From a virus, in IMG/VR virus record IMGVR_UViG_3300029981_000034, positions 1-35,730 of that record: a stretch of DNA of 35,730 nt; one strand, written 5' to 3'. Shown here piece by piece: positions 21,109 to 30,081 of the stretch. Within the stretch, counting starts at the first letter, position 1. The number at the start of each line of letters is the position of its first letter. The translations under genes and the position numbers were made by a program. The notes beneath the pieces are model-generated. The model was not told the DNA's origin. It saw only the letters and a list, made by a program, of their open reading frames with translations, and made no database searches.

Positions 21109-22542
21109 ATGCTATTTCAAAATGGTTATAATTACAATATCGTTGAAATTTTAGACCCTGATCTAGATAAAGCACGTGCAGAATTCGTCAATATAGAAAT
21201 AGCCCAATGGCGTGCTTCTACTAAGTATTTGACTATGATTGACAGCCATTCATATTATCAAAATGGTAACGACATTAATGGTAGAGTACGTACAATTGCA
21301 GGGGCGGAAACAACTAAACTTGCTAATAATAAAATTGCACATCCATTCTTGCATAAATTAACGGAACAAAAAGTATCATATTTGTTAAGTGAAAAACCCT
21401 CAGTAAAAGTTGATGATGAAGACGCTGTCTATCAAGAACTTTTAGAAGACTTTATAAATGAACGCTTTTGTCAAAGATTACAAGATTGTGGGCGTTATGC
21501 TGTGCTTAACGGCTTAAGTTGGATACAAGTGTTTTATGACGAAACCGGAAACCTTGATACAAAAAGGATACCAAGTGAGCAAATAATTCCATACTGGAAT
21601 GACACAGAACATACAAAACTTGATGCCTTAATAAGATTTTATGAACTATTTAACTCTAGTACCCAAAAAATTACGCTTAAAGCAGAGTTATGGCTCACTA
21701 CTGGTGAAAGAGAACAAGGCGGTGTATATTTCTATGAAATAGTTGACGGAGTAGTTAATATAGATACTACCAGAGGTAAAAATGGCTATATGGCTCATTA
21801 TACTCTTAATGGTACTGATTATATATGGGATAGAATACCATTTGTACCGTTTAAATATAATTCTTTTGAGCTTCCCCTCTTAAATCTTATTAAATCAATG
21901 AATGATGCCTATGACAATACTGTATCGGACATGGTCAATGATTTAGAAGATGTACCAAACAGAATTATAAAAATAAAAAATTGTGGTGGAACAGAGGCAA
22001 AAGACCTAAGAGAAGGTTTAAAAAATAATCATATGATTGCAATTAGTGGTGATGCAGATATTGACACTATTGATATGGAAATTAACGGTACTATAGCAGA
22101 AAACACCCTAAATAGACTGCAAAAAGATATTTATAGTTTTGGTTCAGGTGTAGACCAAGAAGTTGCAAGAATAGGCAATCAATCAGGTGTAGCTCTTAAA
22201 TTTTTATATGCAGGTCTTGATCTTGATTGTAAAACAATGGGGCAAAACTTTAGAGCTAGTTTAGAATGGTTATTATGGTTTTATACTAATCATTTAGCTA
22301 ATATAAAAAAAGGCGACTTTACAGATAAAAATGTTAAAATTACTTTTAATACCAATATGATTGTTAATCAATCTGAAATTATAAAAGACGTTTCATTGTC
22401 AACTGGATTGTTAAGTGAAAAAACACTACTTGAAAATCACCCATTTGTTACAGATGTTTTAACTGAGCTAAAAGAACTGGCAAAGTCAAAGCCGCAACCT
22501 CCTGAGCCCTCAAATGGGAATAATGTAGACTTGAAATTATGA
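21109..22542 (+). CDS. Portal protein (SPP1-type)
   Basis: 477 residues forming the dodecameric ring through which DNA enters. KLTEQKVSYLLSEKPSV, a WIQVFYDETG block, IPFVPFKYN and KSMNDAYDNTVSDMVNDLED are typical of SPP1 gp6-like portals. AAGGAA precedes the ATG. It overlaps the MuF-like gene (ATGA). Confidence 0.93.
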   Translation: MLFQNGYNYNIVEILDPDLDKARAEFVNIEIAQWRASTKYLTMIDSHSYYQNGNDINGRVRTIAGAETTKLANNKIAHPFLHKLTEQKVSYLLSEKPSVKVDDEDAVYQELLEDFINERFCQRLQDCGRYAVLNGLSWIQVFYDETGNLDTKRIPSEQIIPYWNDTEHTKLDALIRFYELFNSSTQKITLKAELWLTTGEREQGGVYFYEIVDGVVNIDTTRGKNGYMAHYTLNGTDYIWDRIPFVPFKYNSFELPLLNLIKSMNDAYDNTVSDMVNDLEDVPNRIIKIKNCGGTEAKDLREGLKNNHMIAISGDADIDTIDMEINGTIAENTLNRLQKDIYSFGSGVDQEVARIGNQSGVALKFLYAGLDLDCKTMGQNFRASLEWLLWFYTNHLANIKKGDFTDKNVKITFNTNMIVNQSEIIKDVSLSTGLLSEKTLLENHPFVTDVLTELKELAKSKPQPPEPSNGNNVDLKL

Positions 22543-23690
22543 ATTTAAAAAATGATATTACAAAAGACATTAAACAAGGTAAGACACCTACTAAACAATT
22601 AACAGACGATATTGATAATGCTTTTGAAGAAGTTCTTTATAGCCCTGATAATAAAACGATTTCAGACTACAAGAAAAAAGAAACTGCTATAATCACTACA
22701 TATCTTGCAACTATGGGGACAATGATATCATCCCAACTAATACTGGCAGCTCAAAACGGCATTGATGGAGCAGATAAAACCTTGTCAGCTAATGGAATAA
22801 CCGAAAAAGTTAAAAACGTTGAGCCAAGCGTTTATAATGATGCGGTAAAATTTCGTTACGACTCAATGATGACGAACCTACAAAAAGTAGGTGCAAGTAT
22901 ATCAAGTAACACGAATAATGCCATTAGTAATATTAAAAACGTTGCAGGGGCTTTAACTCTTGAGGAACAAACAAAGGCCAGTGAGAATATACTAAAGTTA
23001 TTGAAAGATAAAAGTATAACTTCTTTTAAAGATGCTGGTGGCAAAACTTGGACTGTTGAGCGATACGAGAATATGTTGATGACAACAGAGGTAATGAGAG
23101 CAACACGTCAATCATTATTTACAAGATTTTTAGAATATGGGCAAGACTTAGTAATTGTAAGACACATAGGTATATCTCCAGAGTGTCCATTATGTGCAAA
23201 ATGGAACGGTCAGACTTTAAGTATAACTGGTGATAATAAGGACTATGCTAGCCTTGCGGATGCAGAGTTGGAAGGTCTACACCATATTAACTGCGACCAC
23301 GCCGAGTATGAAATACCAAAAGATGTTAATTTATCTAACGAATTAGTTAATTTACCAGTTGAAAATCCTATGATAGATGGTAAAATGGTAAAGGGTGTAT
23401 ATTCCCAAGAGGGCTTACAAAGGCTTGATGATATTAACAATATCTTTAAAAACCTTGGTTATGACCCAAGTGCACACGCAATGGAAATGGCATATAATAG
23501 GACTAATAATGTTAATCAACTTATAAATACTCTTAAAAATGGTGAGATATTTATTGACGATCAAGGAGCTAAAACATATTTTAAGGATAGGCTCGGAATA
23601 CATACAGATGCGGAAACTAAAAGTATTATAACAGTAATTCCAAGAGGCAAAACCTTTAACCCAGCAACAAAATGGAAAAAATATGAATAA
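22539..23690 (+). CDS. MuF-like head morphogenesis protein
   Basis: 383 residues. Residues about 165-265 hold the MuF/SPP1 gp7 domain (MTTEVMRATRQSLFTRF) and a Cys/His cluster (SPECPLCAKWNGQ, then LHHINCDH) that probably binds metal. The last 100 residues are an added domain (IDDQGAKTYFKDRLGI, then SIITVIPRGKTFNPATKW). The extra domain could be an injected effector, as in other MuF fusions, but no toxin motif is clear. Confidence 0.85.
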   Translation: MNLKNDITKDIKQGKTPTKQLTDDIDNAFEEVLYSPDNKTISDYKKKETAIITTYLATMGTMISSQLILAAQNGIDGADKTLSANGITEKVKNVEPSVYNDAVKFRYDSMMTNLQKVGASISSNTNNAISNIKNVAGALTLEEQTKASENILKLLKDKSITSFKDAGGKTWTVERYENMLMTTEVMRATRQSLFTRFLEYGQDLVIVRHIGISPECPLCAKWNGQTLSITGDNKDYASLADAELEGLHHINCDHAEYEIPKDVNLSNELVNLPVENPMIDGKMVKGVYSQEGLQRLDDINNIFKNLGYDPSAHAMEMAYNRTNNVNQLINTLKNGEIFIDDQGAKTYFKDRLGIHTDAETKSIITVIPRGKTFNPATKWKKYE

Positions 23691-23961
23691 TTTTGAAAAA
23701 TTAGTTAATACATTAACCGAATATTCTAAAATAAATCTAACTTTAAGAGAATTAGAAACTGATTTTAATGAATTATATCTTGATTCTGATTATGATTTTA
23801 CTGATGAACAAGTTGATTTTCTTGAAAATATAAATACAGACATCGGATACACAGGAAAAGAGCCATACACGAAAGAAGATAAAGCAGTTGGACTATTTAC
23901 CGAGGATCAACTAAGAGAAAAAATTAAAAATTATCTAAGAGATTTAGCTATTGCAGCATAA
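23683..23961 (+). CDS. 92-residue acidic hypothetical protein
   Basis: It overlaps the MuF-like gene by 8 bp. Acidic and helical (YLDSDYDFTDEQVDFLENIN). The position, tightly coupled to a protein with an extra C-terminal domain, would suit an immunity or chaperone partner, but this is inference. No family is recognised. Confidence 0.6.
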   Translation: MNNFEKLVNTLTEYSKINLTLRELETDFNELYLDSDYDFTDEQVDFLENINTDIGYTGKEPYTKEDKAVGLFTEDQLREKIKNYLRDLAIAA

Positions 23962-23982
23962 TTAATATAAAAGCAGACTTTT

Positions 23983-24012
23983 AAGTGTCACCCCAAAAAA
24001 GGTGACGCTTTT
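23983..24012 (+). terminator. Long-stem terminator-like hairpin
   Basis: AAGTGTCACC (23983-23992) pairs with GGTGACGCTT (24001-24010) over ten pairs, one of them G-U, with loop CCAAAAAA and a run of four T at its end. It separates the portal/MuF genes from the scaffold and capsid genes. Confidence 0.7.
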
Positions 24013-24025
24013 GCATAAAAAGTTT

Positions 24026-24080
24026 AACGCTCGTAGGGCATAATTTGTAATTCGTGGACGACACCCACGTAAAAAAGCGT
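24026..24080 (+). other. Structured leader upstream of the scaffold gene
   Basis: ACGCT (24027-24031) pairs with AGCGT (24076-24080), enclosing CGTGG (24053-24057) with CCACG (24065-24069). TTGCATA is directly repeated at 24011 and 24084. AGGAGG follows and then the scaffold ATG. It may set the high expression of capsid genes. Confidence 0.4.
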
Positions 24081-24100
24081 AAATTGCATAGGAGGCAAGA

Positions 24101-24751
24101 ATGAAAGAACTATTGAAGGATTTAGAATTATCGGATGAACAATTAGGAAAAATTGAAGAAGCCCACAAAGTAAAGGTAGCAGATGTTATCAAGGACAAAT
24201 TTGTTCCTAAGGAAAGATTTGACGAAATTAACGAAACTGCTAAACAACGTCAAACAGAAATTGACAAAAGAGACAAGCAGTTAGAAGACCTTAGCAAATC
24301 TGCAAAAGGAAATGAAGAGCTTACTCAAAAACTCAAAGACCTTGAAACCGCTAACGCAAAAGCTAAAGAAGACTTTGAAGAGCAACTAAAAGAAACAAAG
24401 TTAAACAACGCTTTGAAATTAGCTGTCAACGGAAAAGTTAAAGATATTGATTTGGTTTTAGGGCTGCTAGACAAATCAAAAATTGAACTTGACGAAAACT
24501 GCAATATTAAAATGGGATTTCAAGAGCAATTCGATGAACTAAAAACATCTAAAGATTTTTTATTCGTGCAAGAAAATGATGGCAAACCAGAGATTAAAGG
24601 TTCAAAACCAGCGGATGGGCAAACCCCACCGCCAAAAACAACACTTAAAGAAGAACTTAATAGCTTATTAGCTAAAGATACTTTAACAGGTGCAGAACAA
24701 AAAAGATTAAATGAATTGCCAGCGTTACTAAAAGAAGAAAGTACAAAATAA
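24101..24751 (+). CDS. Scaffolding protein (phage GP20 type)
   Basis: 216 residues. It starts KELLKDLELSDEQLGKIEEA, has VPKERFDEINETAKQRQTEI leading into a long coiled coil, and ends in a Pro-rich linker and helices. This is the usual layout of the minor structural GP20/scaffold family, directly before the capsid gene. Strong AGGAGG upstream. It guides procapsid assembly and then leaves. Confidence 0.88.
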   Translation: MKELLKDLELSDEQLGKIEEAHKVKVADVIKDKFVPKERFDEINETAKQRQTEIDKRDKQLEDLSKSAKGNEELTQKLKDLETANAKAKEDFEEQLKETKLNNALKLAVNGKVKDIDLVLGLLDKSKIELDENCNIKMGFQEQFDELKTSKDFLFVQENDGKPEIKGSKPADGQTPPPKTTLKEELNSLLAKDTLTGAEQKRLNELPALLKEESTK

Positions 24752-24769
24752 CAGAAAAGGAGATTTAAA

Positions 24770-25954
24770 ATGGCATTTACGCTAGGAACAATTACAGAAT
24801 TTGATGATGCTAATACTATTCTAACCCCAGAAGTATTAGTCGCTGCAAAAGCAATCAAATTACCGGCAAACAAAGGGGTATTTTATCAGGCTATGTCTGC
24901 ACCGTCACGTGCAGTAGAACAAAAAGAATTCGAGTTATATACAAGAACATCAACAGGTCTTTCAGGAGTAATCGGTGACGGTGCAGCTGGCGGATGGGAC
25001 GATAACGATACTACATCATTAAAAATGCAAGCAACAGCAATAAACGTGTTGACGGTAGGTTCTGTTATGCAAGTTGCTAATGAAATTGTGATTGTAAAAT
25101 CTGTTAATAGAACTGCAAACACAATAGATGTATTCGCTCGTGGTATGGGTAACACAACTCCTGCAGCACACGCAGATGCGGTAGCATTCACAGTTATCGG
25201 CAACGCTTGCTCTGATGGTGACTTGAAAAATGTAGAAAGCAAAGCAGAAAACACAGTAAAATATAAAAACTTTGCTCAAACAGTATTCGAAACTATTGAT
25301 TACACAAAGTCAGAACAACTATTGGGTAGAAAAGGTCTTGACCCTGCAACAGAAATTGCATTAATGAGACAAGAAGCTATGACAAGAATTGCTAAAAATT
25401 TGGCTTCTTCTTCGTTAAAAGGTGCTAAAAACCAAGGCTCTAAAACAGAACCTTATATGTCAGCAGGTTTATTCGCTCAATTGGCAGATAATAGCGGTGG
25501 TACTAGGGTTGTTAATCGTTATAATGCCAACGGTGCTGCATTCTCCGAAGCTATCTTAAAAGCTGCTTTAGACCAGGTTATTGCAACAGGATCACCTGAT
25601 ACAATCCTTGTATCTCCTGCTAAAAAGAAGTTAATGAATGCTTTCATCTCTTCTAGATTGGTTACAAGAGACGACAAAACTGCTGGTTCAAATGTAGAAT
25701 TTTATGAATACGAAGGTAATATCTACAACATTATGGTTGATGCCGATGTGCCGGAAGACAGAGTAGCAATTCTTAATCTAGGATTTTGCCAAAAAGGGTT
25801 CTTAGACGGCGATGTAATCAGATTTGTTGAAGAACCACCTGCATCATCAAGGGAAAAAAGAGAATCTATTCAAGGTTCTGTTGCTTTTGCTATTGACGGA
25901 GTTGGTTATGAACATTGCGATATCTACGGATTGGCTACTGGGGCAAGTTCTTAA
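24770..25954 (+). CDS. Major capsid protein (SU10 type, HK97 fold)
   Basis: 394 residues preceded by a strong AAGGAG. The sequence has the SU10-like capsid layout (KEFELYTRTSTGLSG, then a beta-rich insert near residues 85-145, and AEITALMRQEAMTRIAK-like helix). A bound Ig-like surface loop is not seen. It is followed by a perfect terminator, as expected for a gene made in large amounts. Confidence 0.88.
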   Translation: MAFTLGTITEFDDANTILTPEVLVAAKAIKLPANKGVFYQAMSAPSRAVEQKEFELYTRTSTGLSGVIGDGAAGGWDDNDTTSLKMQATAINVLTVGSVMQVANEIVIVKSVNRTANTIDVFARGMGNTTPAAHADAVAFTVIGNACSDGDLKNVESKAENTVKYKNFAQTVFETIDYTKSEQLLGRKGLDPATEIALMRQEAMTRIAKNLASSSLKGAKNQGSKTEPYMSAGLFAQLADNSGGTRVVNRYNANGAAFSEAILKAALDQVIATGSPDTILVSPAKKKLMNAFISSRLVTRDDKTAGSNVEFYEYEGNIYNIMVDADVPEDRVAILNLGFCQKGFLDGDVIRFVEEPPASSREKRESIQGSVAFAIDGVGYEHCDIYGLATGASS

Positions 25955-25972
25955 TAGTAAAATATAGTATTT

Positions 25973-26005
25973 GGGTTAGGGGTAAAATCCCTAACCCTCT
26001 TATTT
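25973..26005 (+). terminator. Strong intrinsic terminator after capsid gene
   Basis: GGGTTAGGG (25973-25981) pairs perfectly with CCCTAACCC (25989-25997), loop GTAAAAT, followed by TCTTATTT. It probably reduces transcription of the connector and tail genes relative to capsid. Confidence 0.9.
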
Positions 26006-26025
26006 AAAGAAAGAGAGAGCATAAA

Positions 26026-26301
26026 ATGAAATCATTATATTTTAAAGAGGGTGGATATTGTAGCGAACTTAATATGAGTTATAAACCAGGTTATTATTCA
26101 CCAAAAGATGAACAAGAATATAAAATACTTGCGAAATACGCAGGTGTAGAGATAGAAGAAAAAATAAATAATTATGACGGATTTAAACAGGGTGATTTCG
26201 ATGTCGAATTAGCCAAAAGAGGCATCGACTTTAAGGCACTAGGGATTAAGTCAAACAAAGATAAAAAAGAATTATTGTTAAAAGATGATGCGAGAAATTA
26301 A
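26026..26301 (+). CDS. 91-residue hypothetical head protein
   Basis: GAGAG precedes the ATG. Basic and acidic mixed helices (DVELAKRGIDFKALGIKSNK). Located between capsid and connector genes, like small head-tail joining or capsid-accessory proteins. No family is recognised. Confidence 0.6.
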   Translation: MKSLYFKEGGYCSELNMSYKPGYYSPKDEQEYKILAKYAGVEIEEKINNYDGFKQGDFDVELAKRGIDFKALGIKSNKDKKELLLKDDARN

Positions 26302-26597
26302 TGGAAATATTAGATTTAGTTAAAAATAAGAGCACGGCAGAATTAACAGATGAAAAAATGCAAGAATATATAGACGAAGCAGAAGTAAAGATTTTAAACT
26401 ATTGTAATATATCTGTTATTCCAGAGGCTTTATGTTATACCTGGCGTGATATTACTTTAGAATTTATTAATCATTCAGAAGAATTAGATCAACTAAATAA
26501 TATTAAAGTGGGGGATATCGCAGTCAATTTTAAATCTGATACGTCCTCAACCTTCTCAAACTATCAAGAACAATTAAATAAATTCAGAAAGTTATGA
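26301..26597 (+). CDS. Head-tail connector (gp6-like)
   Basis: 98 residues, mostly helical, with MQEYIDEAEVKILNYCNISV and a family-like pattern of an early helical bundle followed by the linker GDIAVNFKSDTSS. Length and location, right after the capsid block, fit the gp6/gp15-type connector ring. Starts at the base overlapping the previous stop. Confidence 0.65.
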   Translation: MEILDLVKNKSTAELTDEKMQEYIDEAEVKILNYCNISVIPEALCYTWRDITLEFINHSEELDQLNNIKVGDIAVNFKSDTSSTFSNYQEQLNKFRKL

Positions 26598-26598
26598 T

Positions 26599-27162
26599 AT
26601 GGACTGCATTTTAACCTACAAAAAAGGGAACATCAGCAAAGATGATTTAATCAAATACTATAAAGATTTAGAAAAAAAAAGCGTTACTGTTGGGATCCAT
26701 AAAGATAAAGGTAGAAGAGAGATAAGCAAGGGTGGTTTTACCCAAGTGCAAAATGCTTGTTTGCAGGAATTTGGCGGTACTCAAACTATTCAAAAAACCA
26801 GACGGTTTAAAAGTCCAATAACTGATAAATGGTTTGTAATCAAAGCGGGTACAACAATAATAACCCCATCAAGACCTTTTATAAGAATATTTTTAGTTGA
26901 TAGTAAATGCAAAAAACAACTCGAAAATATTTTACAGGAAACTATTGACGAAAAAATAAAAAGATTAAACAACATCGCAGCTACTTCTACTTGGGAACGT
27001 GTAGGAGCTTGGGCTAGTGCAATGCAAGCAGATATGATTTATGACAGTAAAACGCACCCACAAAATGCACCCATGACACAAGAATATAAAGGCCAAGATC
27101 ATCCGTTAATGATTGATGGAAGTTTAGCCAGAGATATTGACTATAAGGTAAGAGGCCGATGA
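26599..27162 (+). CDS. Neck / tail completion protein (HK97 gp10-like)
   Basis: 187 residues. VTVGIHKDKGRREI, QNACLQEFGGTQ and TPSRPFIRIFL are the three landmarks of this family of neck or tail-completion proteins, including the conserved 'PxRPFxR' block. It precedes two further neck genes. Confidence 0.75.
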   Translation: MDCILTYKKGNISKDDLIKYYKDLEKKSVTVGIHKDKGRREISKGGFTQVQNACLQEFGGTQTIQKTRRFKSPITDKWFVIKAGTTIITPSRPFIRIFLVDSKCKKQLENILQETIDEKIKRLNNIAATSTWERVGAWASAMQADMIYDSKTHPQNAPMTQEYKGQDHPLMIDGSLARDIDYKVRGR

Positions 27163-27539
27163 ATAAACTTTTCCCGCAAATTTTAAATAAAATAGACAAT
27201 GAAATGATTGAAGTATATAACATTACTAATTTAGAGGGTGCACGAGGTCAAGATAAGACCACATCGACTTTAATCGGTACATATAAAGCAAATATTCAAT
27301 CAACGGGCTCACAATCAAAAGTACAGGGTCTTACAATCGAATCTAGTGACTCTGGTGACAAGGTAGTTGAGGTTTATAACTCTTATACATACGAAGCACT
27401 GACAATAGGTCAACGTATTAAACGCATTAATAAAGATAACTTATTGTATGAGGTCAGAAGTGTTGAACCTACAGCCCAAGGAATGCCACTAGCACATTAT
27501 AAAAGTTATATAGTAAGGGTTGATAATCAATGGGTATAA
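27159..27539 (+). CDS. Neck/collar protein (hypothetical)
   Basis: 126 residues with beta-rich C-terminal part (VVEVYNSYTYEALTIGQRIK, then LLYEVRSVEPTAQG). Overlaps its neighbours. Position between tail-completion and terminator proteins implies a head-tail joining role. No firm family. Confidence 0.6.
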   Translation: MNKLFPQILNKIDNEMIEVYNITNLEGARGQDKTTSTLIGTYKANIQSTGSQSKVQGLTIESSDSGDKVVEVYNSYTYEALTIGQRIKRINKDNLLYEVRSVEPTAQGMPLAHYKSYIVRVDNQWV

Positions 27540-28087
27540 AATCTAATAAAGAAAATATTTATGACCTTACTTCAAATTGTTTTAAAAATACCTTTGTATC
27601 GGCACCAGTTAATACTATTTTTTGGGCTAGAGAACGAAAAATAGAGCCAGAAAAACCTTACTTAATGCTTACATTATTAAATGATAATGATATTAAGCCC
27701 ACATCTGAACAAGAGGTAGGGGGCAACATTAATGAAGTAACAATGTATCGCAATATGGTAGTTACATTCTCTATTTTTGTTGATGGTGTAGGTGCTGATA
27801 TTGCATCAAATAATGACCTGGCAACCGATATGATAACCCATATTAGACAACAGCTTGAAACAATTGAAAATTCTCAATATTTATACTCAAAAGGATTAAG
27901 TATTGGGAATATTTCAGGCGTTAGAGATTTATCACATAACGTAAATGGCGGTTTTGTTTACCGTTATGAGTTTGAGTGTAATTTTGAATATAACGACACA
28001 ATACAAATAGATGGTGTCGAAGGAAAACAAGTTAATTTAACAACAAATAGTAATGTACAACAAATAATACAGGAGGCAGAAAATTGA
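27530..28087 (+). CDS. Tail/neck terminator protein
   Basis: 185 residues. PEKPYLMLTLLNDNDIKP followed by a beta strand pattern (YRNMVVTFSIFVDGVGADIA) and FVYRYEFECNFEYND is the layout of the phage neck terminator (gp12-like) family that caps the tail tube. AGGAGG in its last codons serves the sheath gene. Confidence 0.72.
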   Translation: MGIKSNKENIYDLTSNCFKNTFVSAPVNTIFWARERKIEPEKPYLMLTLLNDNDIKPTSEQEVGGNINEVTMYRNMVVTFSIFVDGVGADIASNNDLATDMITHIRQQLETIENSQYLYSKGLSIGNISGVRDLSHNVNGGFVYRYEFECNFEYNDTIQIDGVEGKQVNLTTNSNVQQIIQEAEN

Positions 28088-29217
28088 TTAGTATTAACAA
28101 ATTAGTAGAGATAGGATTTACTCTACCAATGGCAACAGACATATCCGCTTTTTTAAGCAACATAGGATATGTAGCAGATTATGACACTGATGACTTGGCG
28201 GTTGGTGCAATAATACCGGGGGATAAAGTCGTAACGATTAGCAGTATTGATGGATTAAAAGCTTATTTTAAGGCTGATACTCAATATTATAAAGATATTG
28301 AAACAATGCTTTTACAAAAAGATAACTCAAAACCAAACCGTTCCAGAGTTAATTCAATTATTGTTTATCAAAAACAAACAGGACAAGCTAATTTTGGTGT
28401 AAGTATTGATGCTTTTGTGGCTATAAACGGTAATTATGCACAAATAACTATCTCAAGTAGAGATATGACAGAAAATGAATTGGCTGCAAATAAGGCATTA
28501 TCAAACAGTAGATTATTTGTAGGCCAAGTATCTGAAATATCTGATAATGTTTCTGAAAACATAGCACTGGTACTAAAAGCATTAAATAATAGCAACTCTA
28601 TGATTGTATTTCATAAAGAAGATACAGAAGCTTTAGGGCATGCACTAGCAGCTGTAATGGCTCAACCAATGTTAGGATCTGATGGTTGCTTATATTCAAC
28701 ACTAACAAACGTAACAGCTCAAACTTATACAGAAAACGAAATGACTAATTTTGACAACCAAAATGTCGGTTATTATTCAAGCATTAACCCTATCTCTGGT
28801 GGAGGGGTAGACCAATATGCAAGTAATATTTTAGTTGGTGGATTTCAAATTAATGGAGAAGACACAAAAAGAAAATATATTACTTTTACACTTGATCTGC
28901 TTTTGAAATTCAAAACAATAGAGTTTTTAAGAAAAAAATTGTCCTATCAGGATTCAAGCTCAAATATTCTTAACGCAATGTTAAAATCCGTTCTTATAGA
29001 AGCACAAAACAATGACTTAATTATAAAAGGTGACTTAGGATTCCAATTGATTGATGTCAAACCTAGTGCCTTGCAATCATCTAATCCTACCCTTTATAAC
29101 GCACAAACATACTCACAGGTTGGTTGGTATGCTGATGCTTTAACAGGGCGTAAGGTCATTATTGATTTAACAGTAGCACCGACAGATGCAGAGAAAGGAG
29201 CAATAAGCAATGTATAA
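28084..29217 (+). CDS. Tail sheath protein (DUF3383 type)
   Basis: 377 residues from TTG 28084, overlapping the previous stop as TTGA with a strong GGAGG. YVADYDTDDLAVGAIIPG, QANFGVSIDAFVAINGNYAQ-like strands and a C-terminal beta block ending TGRKVIIDLTVAPTDA fit the DUF3383 sheath family of contractile tails. It is the main evidence, with tube and baseplate genes, that this is a myovirus. Confidence 0.82.
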   Translation: MISINKLVEIGFTLPMATDISAFLSNIGYVADYDTDDLAVGAIIPGDKVVTISSIDGLKAYFKADTQYYKDIETMLLQKDNSKPNRSRVNSIIVYQKQTGQANFGVSIDAFVAINGNYAQITISSRDMTENELAANKALSNSRLFVGQVSEISDNVSENIALVLKALNNSNSMIVFHKEDTEALGHALAAVMAQPMLGSDGCLYSTLTNVTAQTYTENEMTNFDNQNVGYYSSINPISGGGVDQYASNILVGGFQINGEDTKRKYITFTLDLLLKFKTIEFLRKKLSYQDSSSNILNAMLKSVLIEAQNNDLIIKGDLGFQLIDVKPSALQSSNPTLYNAQTYSQVGWYADALTGRKVIIDLTVAPTDAEKGAISNV

Positions 29218-29575
29218 TACTAAATTAAACTTTTTCACCTTTAACGGTGTTAATTTAACCCACTTTGCAGATGTAAAATGCGACCACTCATACGAGGGTG
29301 ATTTTATAGACGAATACAAGGGTATTGATGGTGATGCAATCACTCATGCTAAAAATGATGTGAAAGAATACTTTAAAGTATCTCAAATATGCACATCACC
29401 ACATTGGGGTTCTTTATTATCAGCCGCCAAAAATCATACTCAATGTGTAATCCAATGGGCTGATAATAACACTGGCGAAACTTTCACTTCTACCACTGCG
29501 TATGTTAAAAATTTAGGCAATAGTGCAGATGGTGGAAACAGAGACGTTACAATCTATTGTGAGGACGTATCATAA
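29210..29575 (+). CDS. Tail tube protein
   Basis: 121 residues, beta-rich (NFFTFNGVNLTHFADVKC, then DVKEYFKVSQICTSPHWGSL). Size, position after the sheath and before the chaperone genes, and the AAGGAG site fit the tail tube of contractile-tail phages (DUF3277-like). Confidence 0.8.
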   Translation: MYNTKLNFFTFNGVNLTHFADVKCDHSYEGDFIDEYKGIDGDAITHAKNDVKEYFKVSQICTSPHWGSLLSAAKNHTQCVIQWADNNTGETFTSTTAYVKNLGNSADGGNRDVTIYCEDVS

Positions 29576-30081
29576 TGAAAGAATACGTAGTTGAATACGG
29601 AAAAGATAAGTATACACGTGAAGCATTACGATATGAAGACCTTAAATACTTTGGCCTAAAAATAGCCCCAAAGTTATTTGGGCTTGCGTCCACAATTGCG
29701 ATTGTCACAGCCAATAAATTTGAGCAGGGCGAGAACTTACTTTCATTTTACCAAACAATAAAAGATGTATTTAACCCCGATGATTGGAGTTGGCTAACTG
29801 AAACATTTTTATGGAATGAAGAATACCCTATAAAGATTAATGATAAATTTGTAAATAAAGATGAAATATCAGACCACTTTGCAGGGGATTTTCTTAAAAT
29901 GTATGTCGTTGTATGGAAGTTCTCGGTATTAAATATGGGAAAGTTAAGTACATTAACAGCGAGTTTGGACGGATTAGCAAAGAGTATAGCGAGTTCCTTG
30001 AACGACCTAGCACAAAAGAGTTTGAAGACTGTAGAAACTGGACTAAAGAAAAATGCGAGCGACACGTCCAAAAAGAGATAA
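29575..30081 (+). CDS. Tail assembly chaperone, short form (gpG-like)
   Basis: 168 residues in frame 0. It overlaps the tube stop (TAATG). The helical N-terminal domain (YEDLKYFGLKIAPKLFGLAS, then DDWSWLTETFLWNE) is typical of the phage tail chaperones. The C-terminal part after residue 123 is Ser/Lys-rich and differs from the long form. It coats the tape measure during tail assembly. Confidence 0.78.
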   Translation: MKEYVVEYGKDKYTREALRYEDLKYFGLKIAPKLFGLASTIAIVTANKFEQGENLLSFYQTIKDVFNPDDWSWLTETFLWNEEYPIKINDKFVNKDEISDHFAGDFLKMYVVVWKFSVLNMGKLSTLTASLDGLAKSIASSLNDLAQKSLKTVETGLKKNASDTSKKR

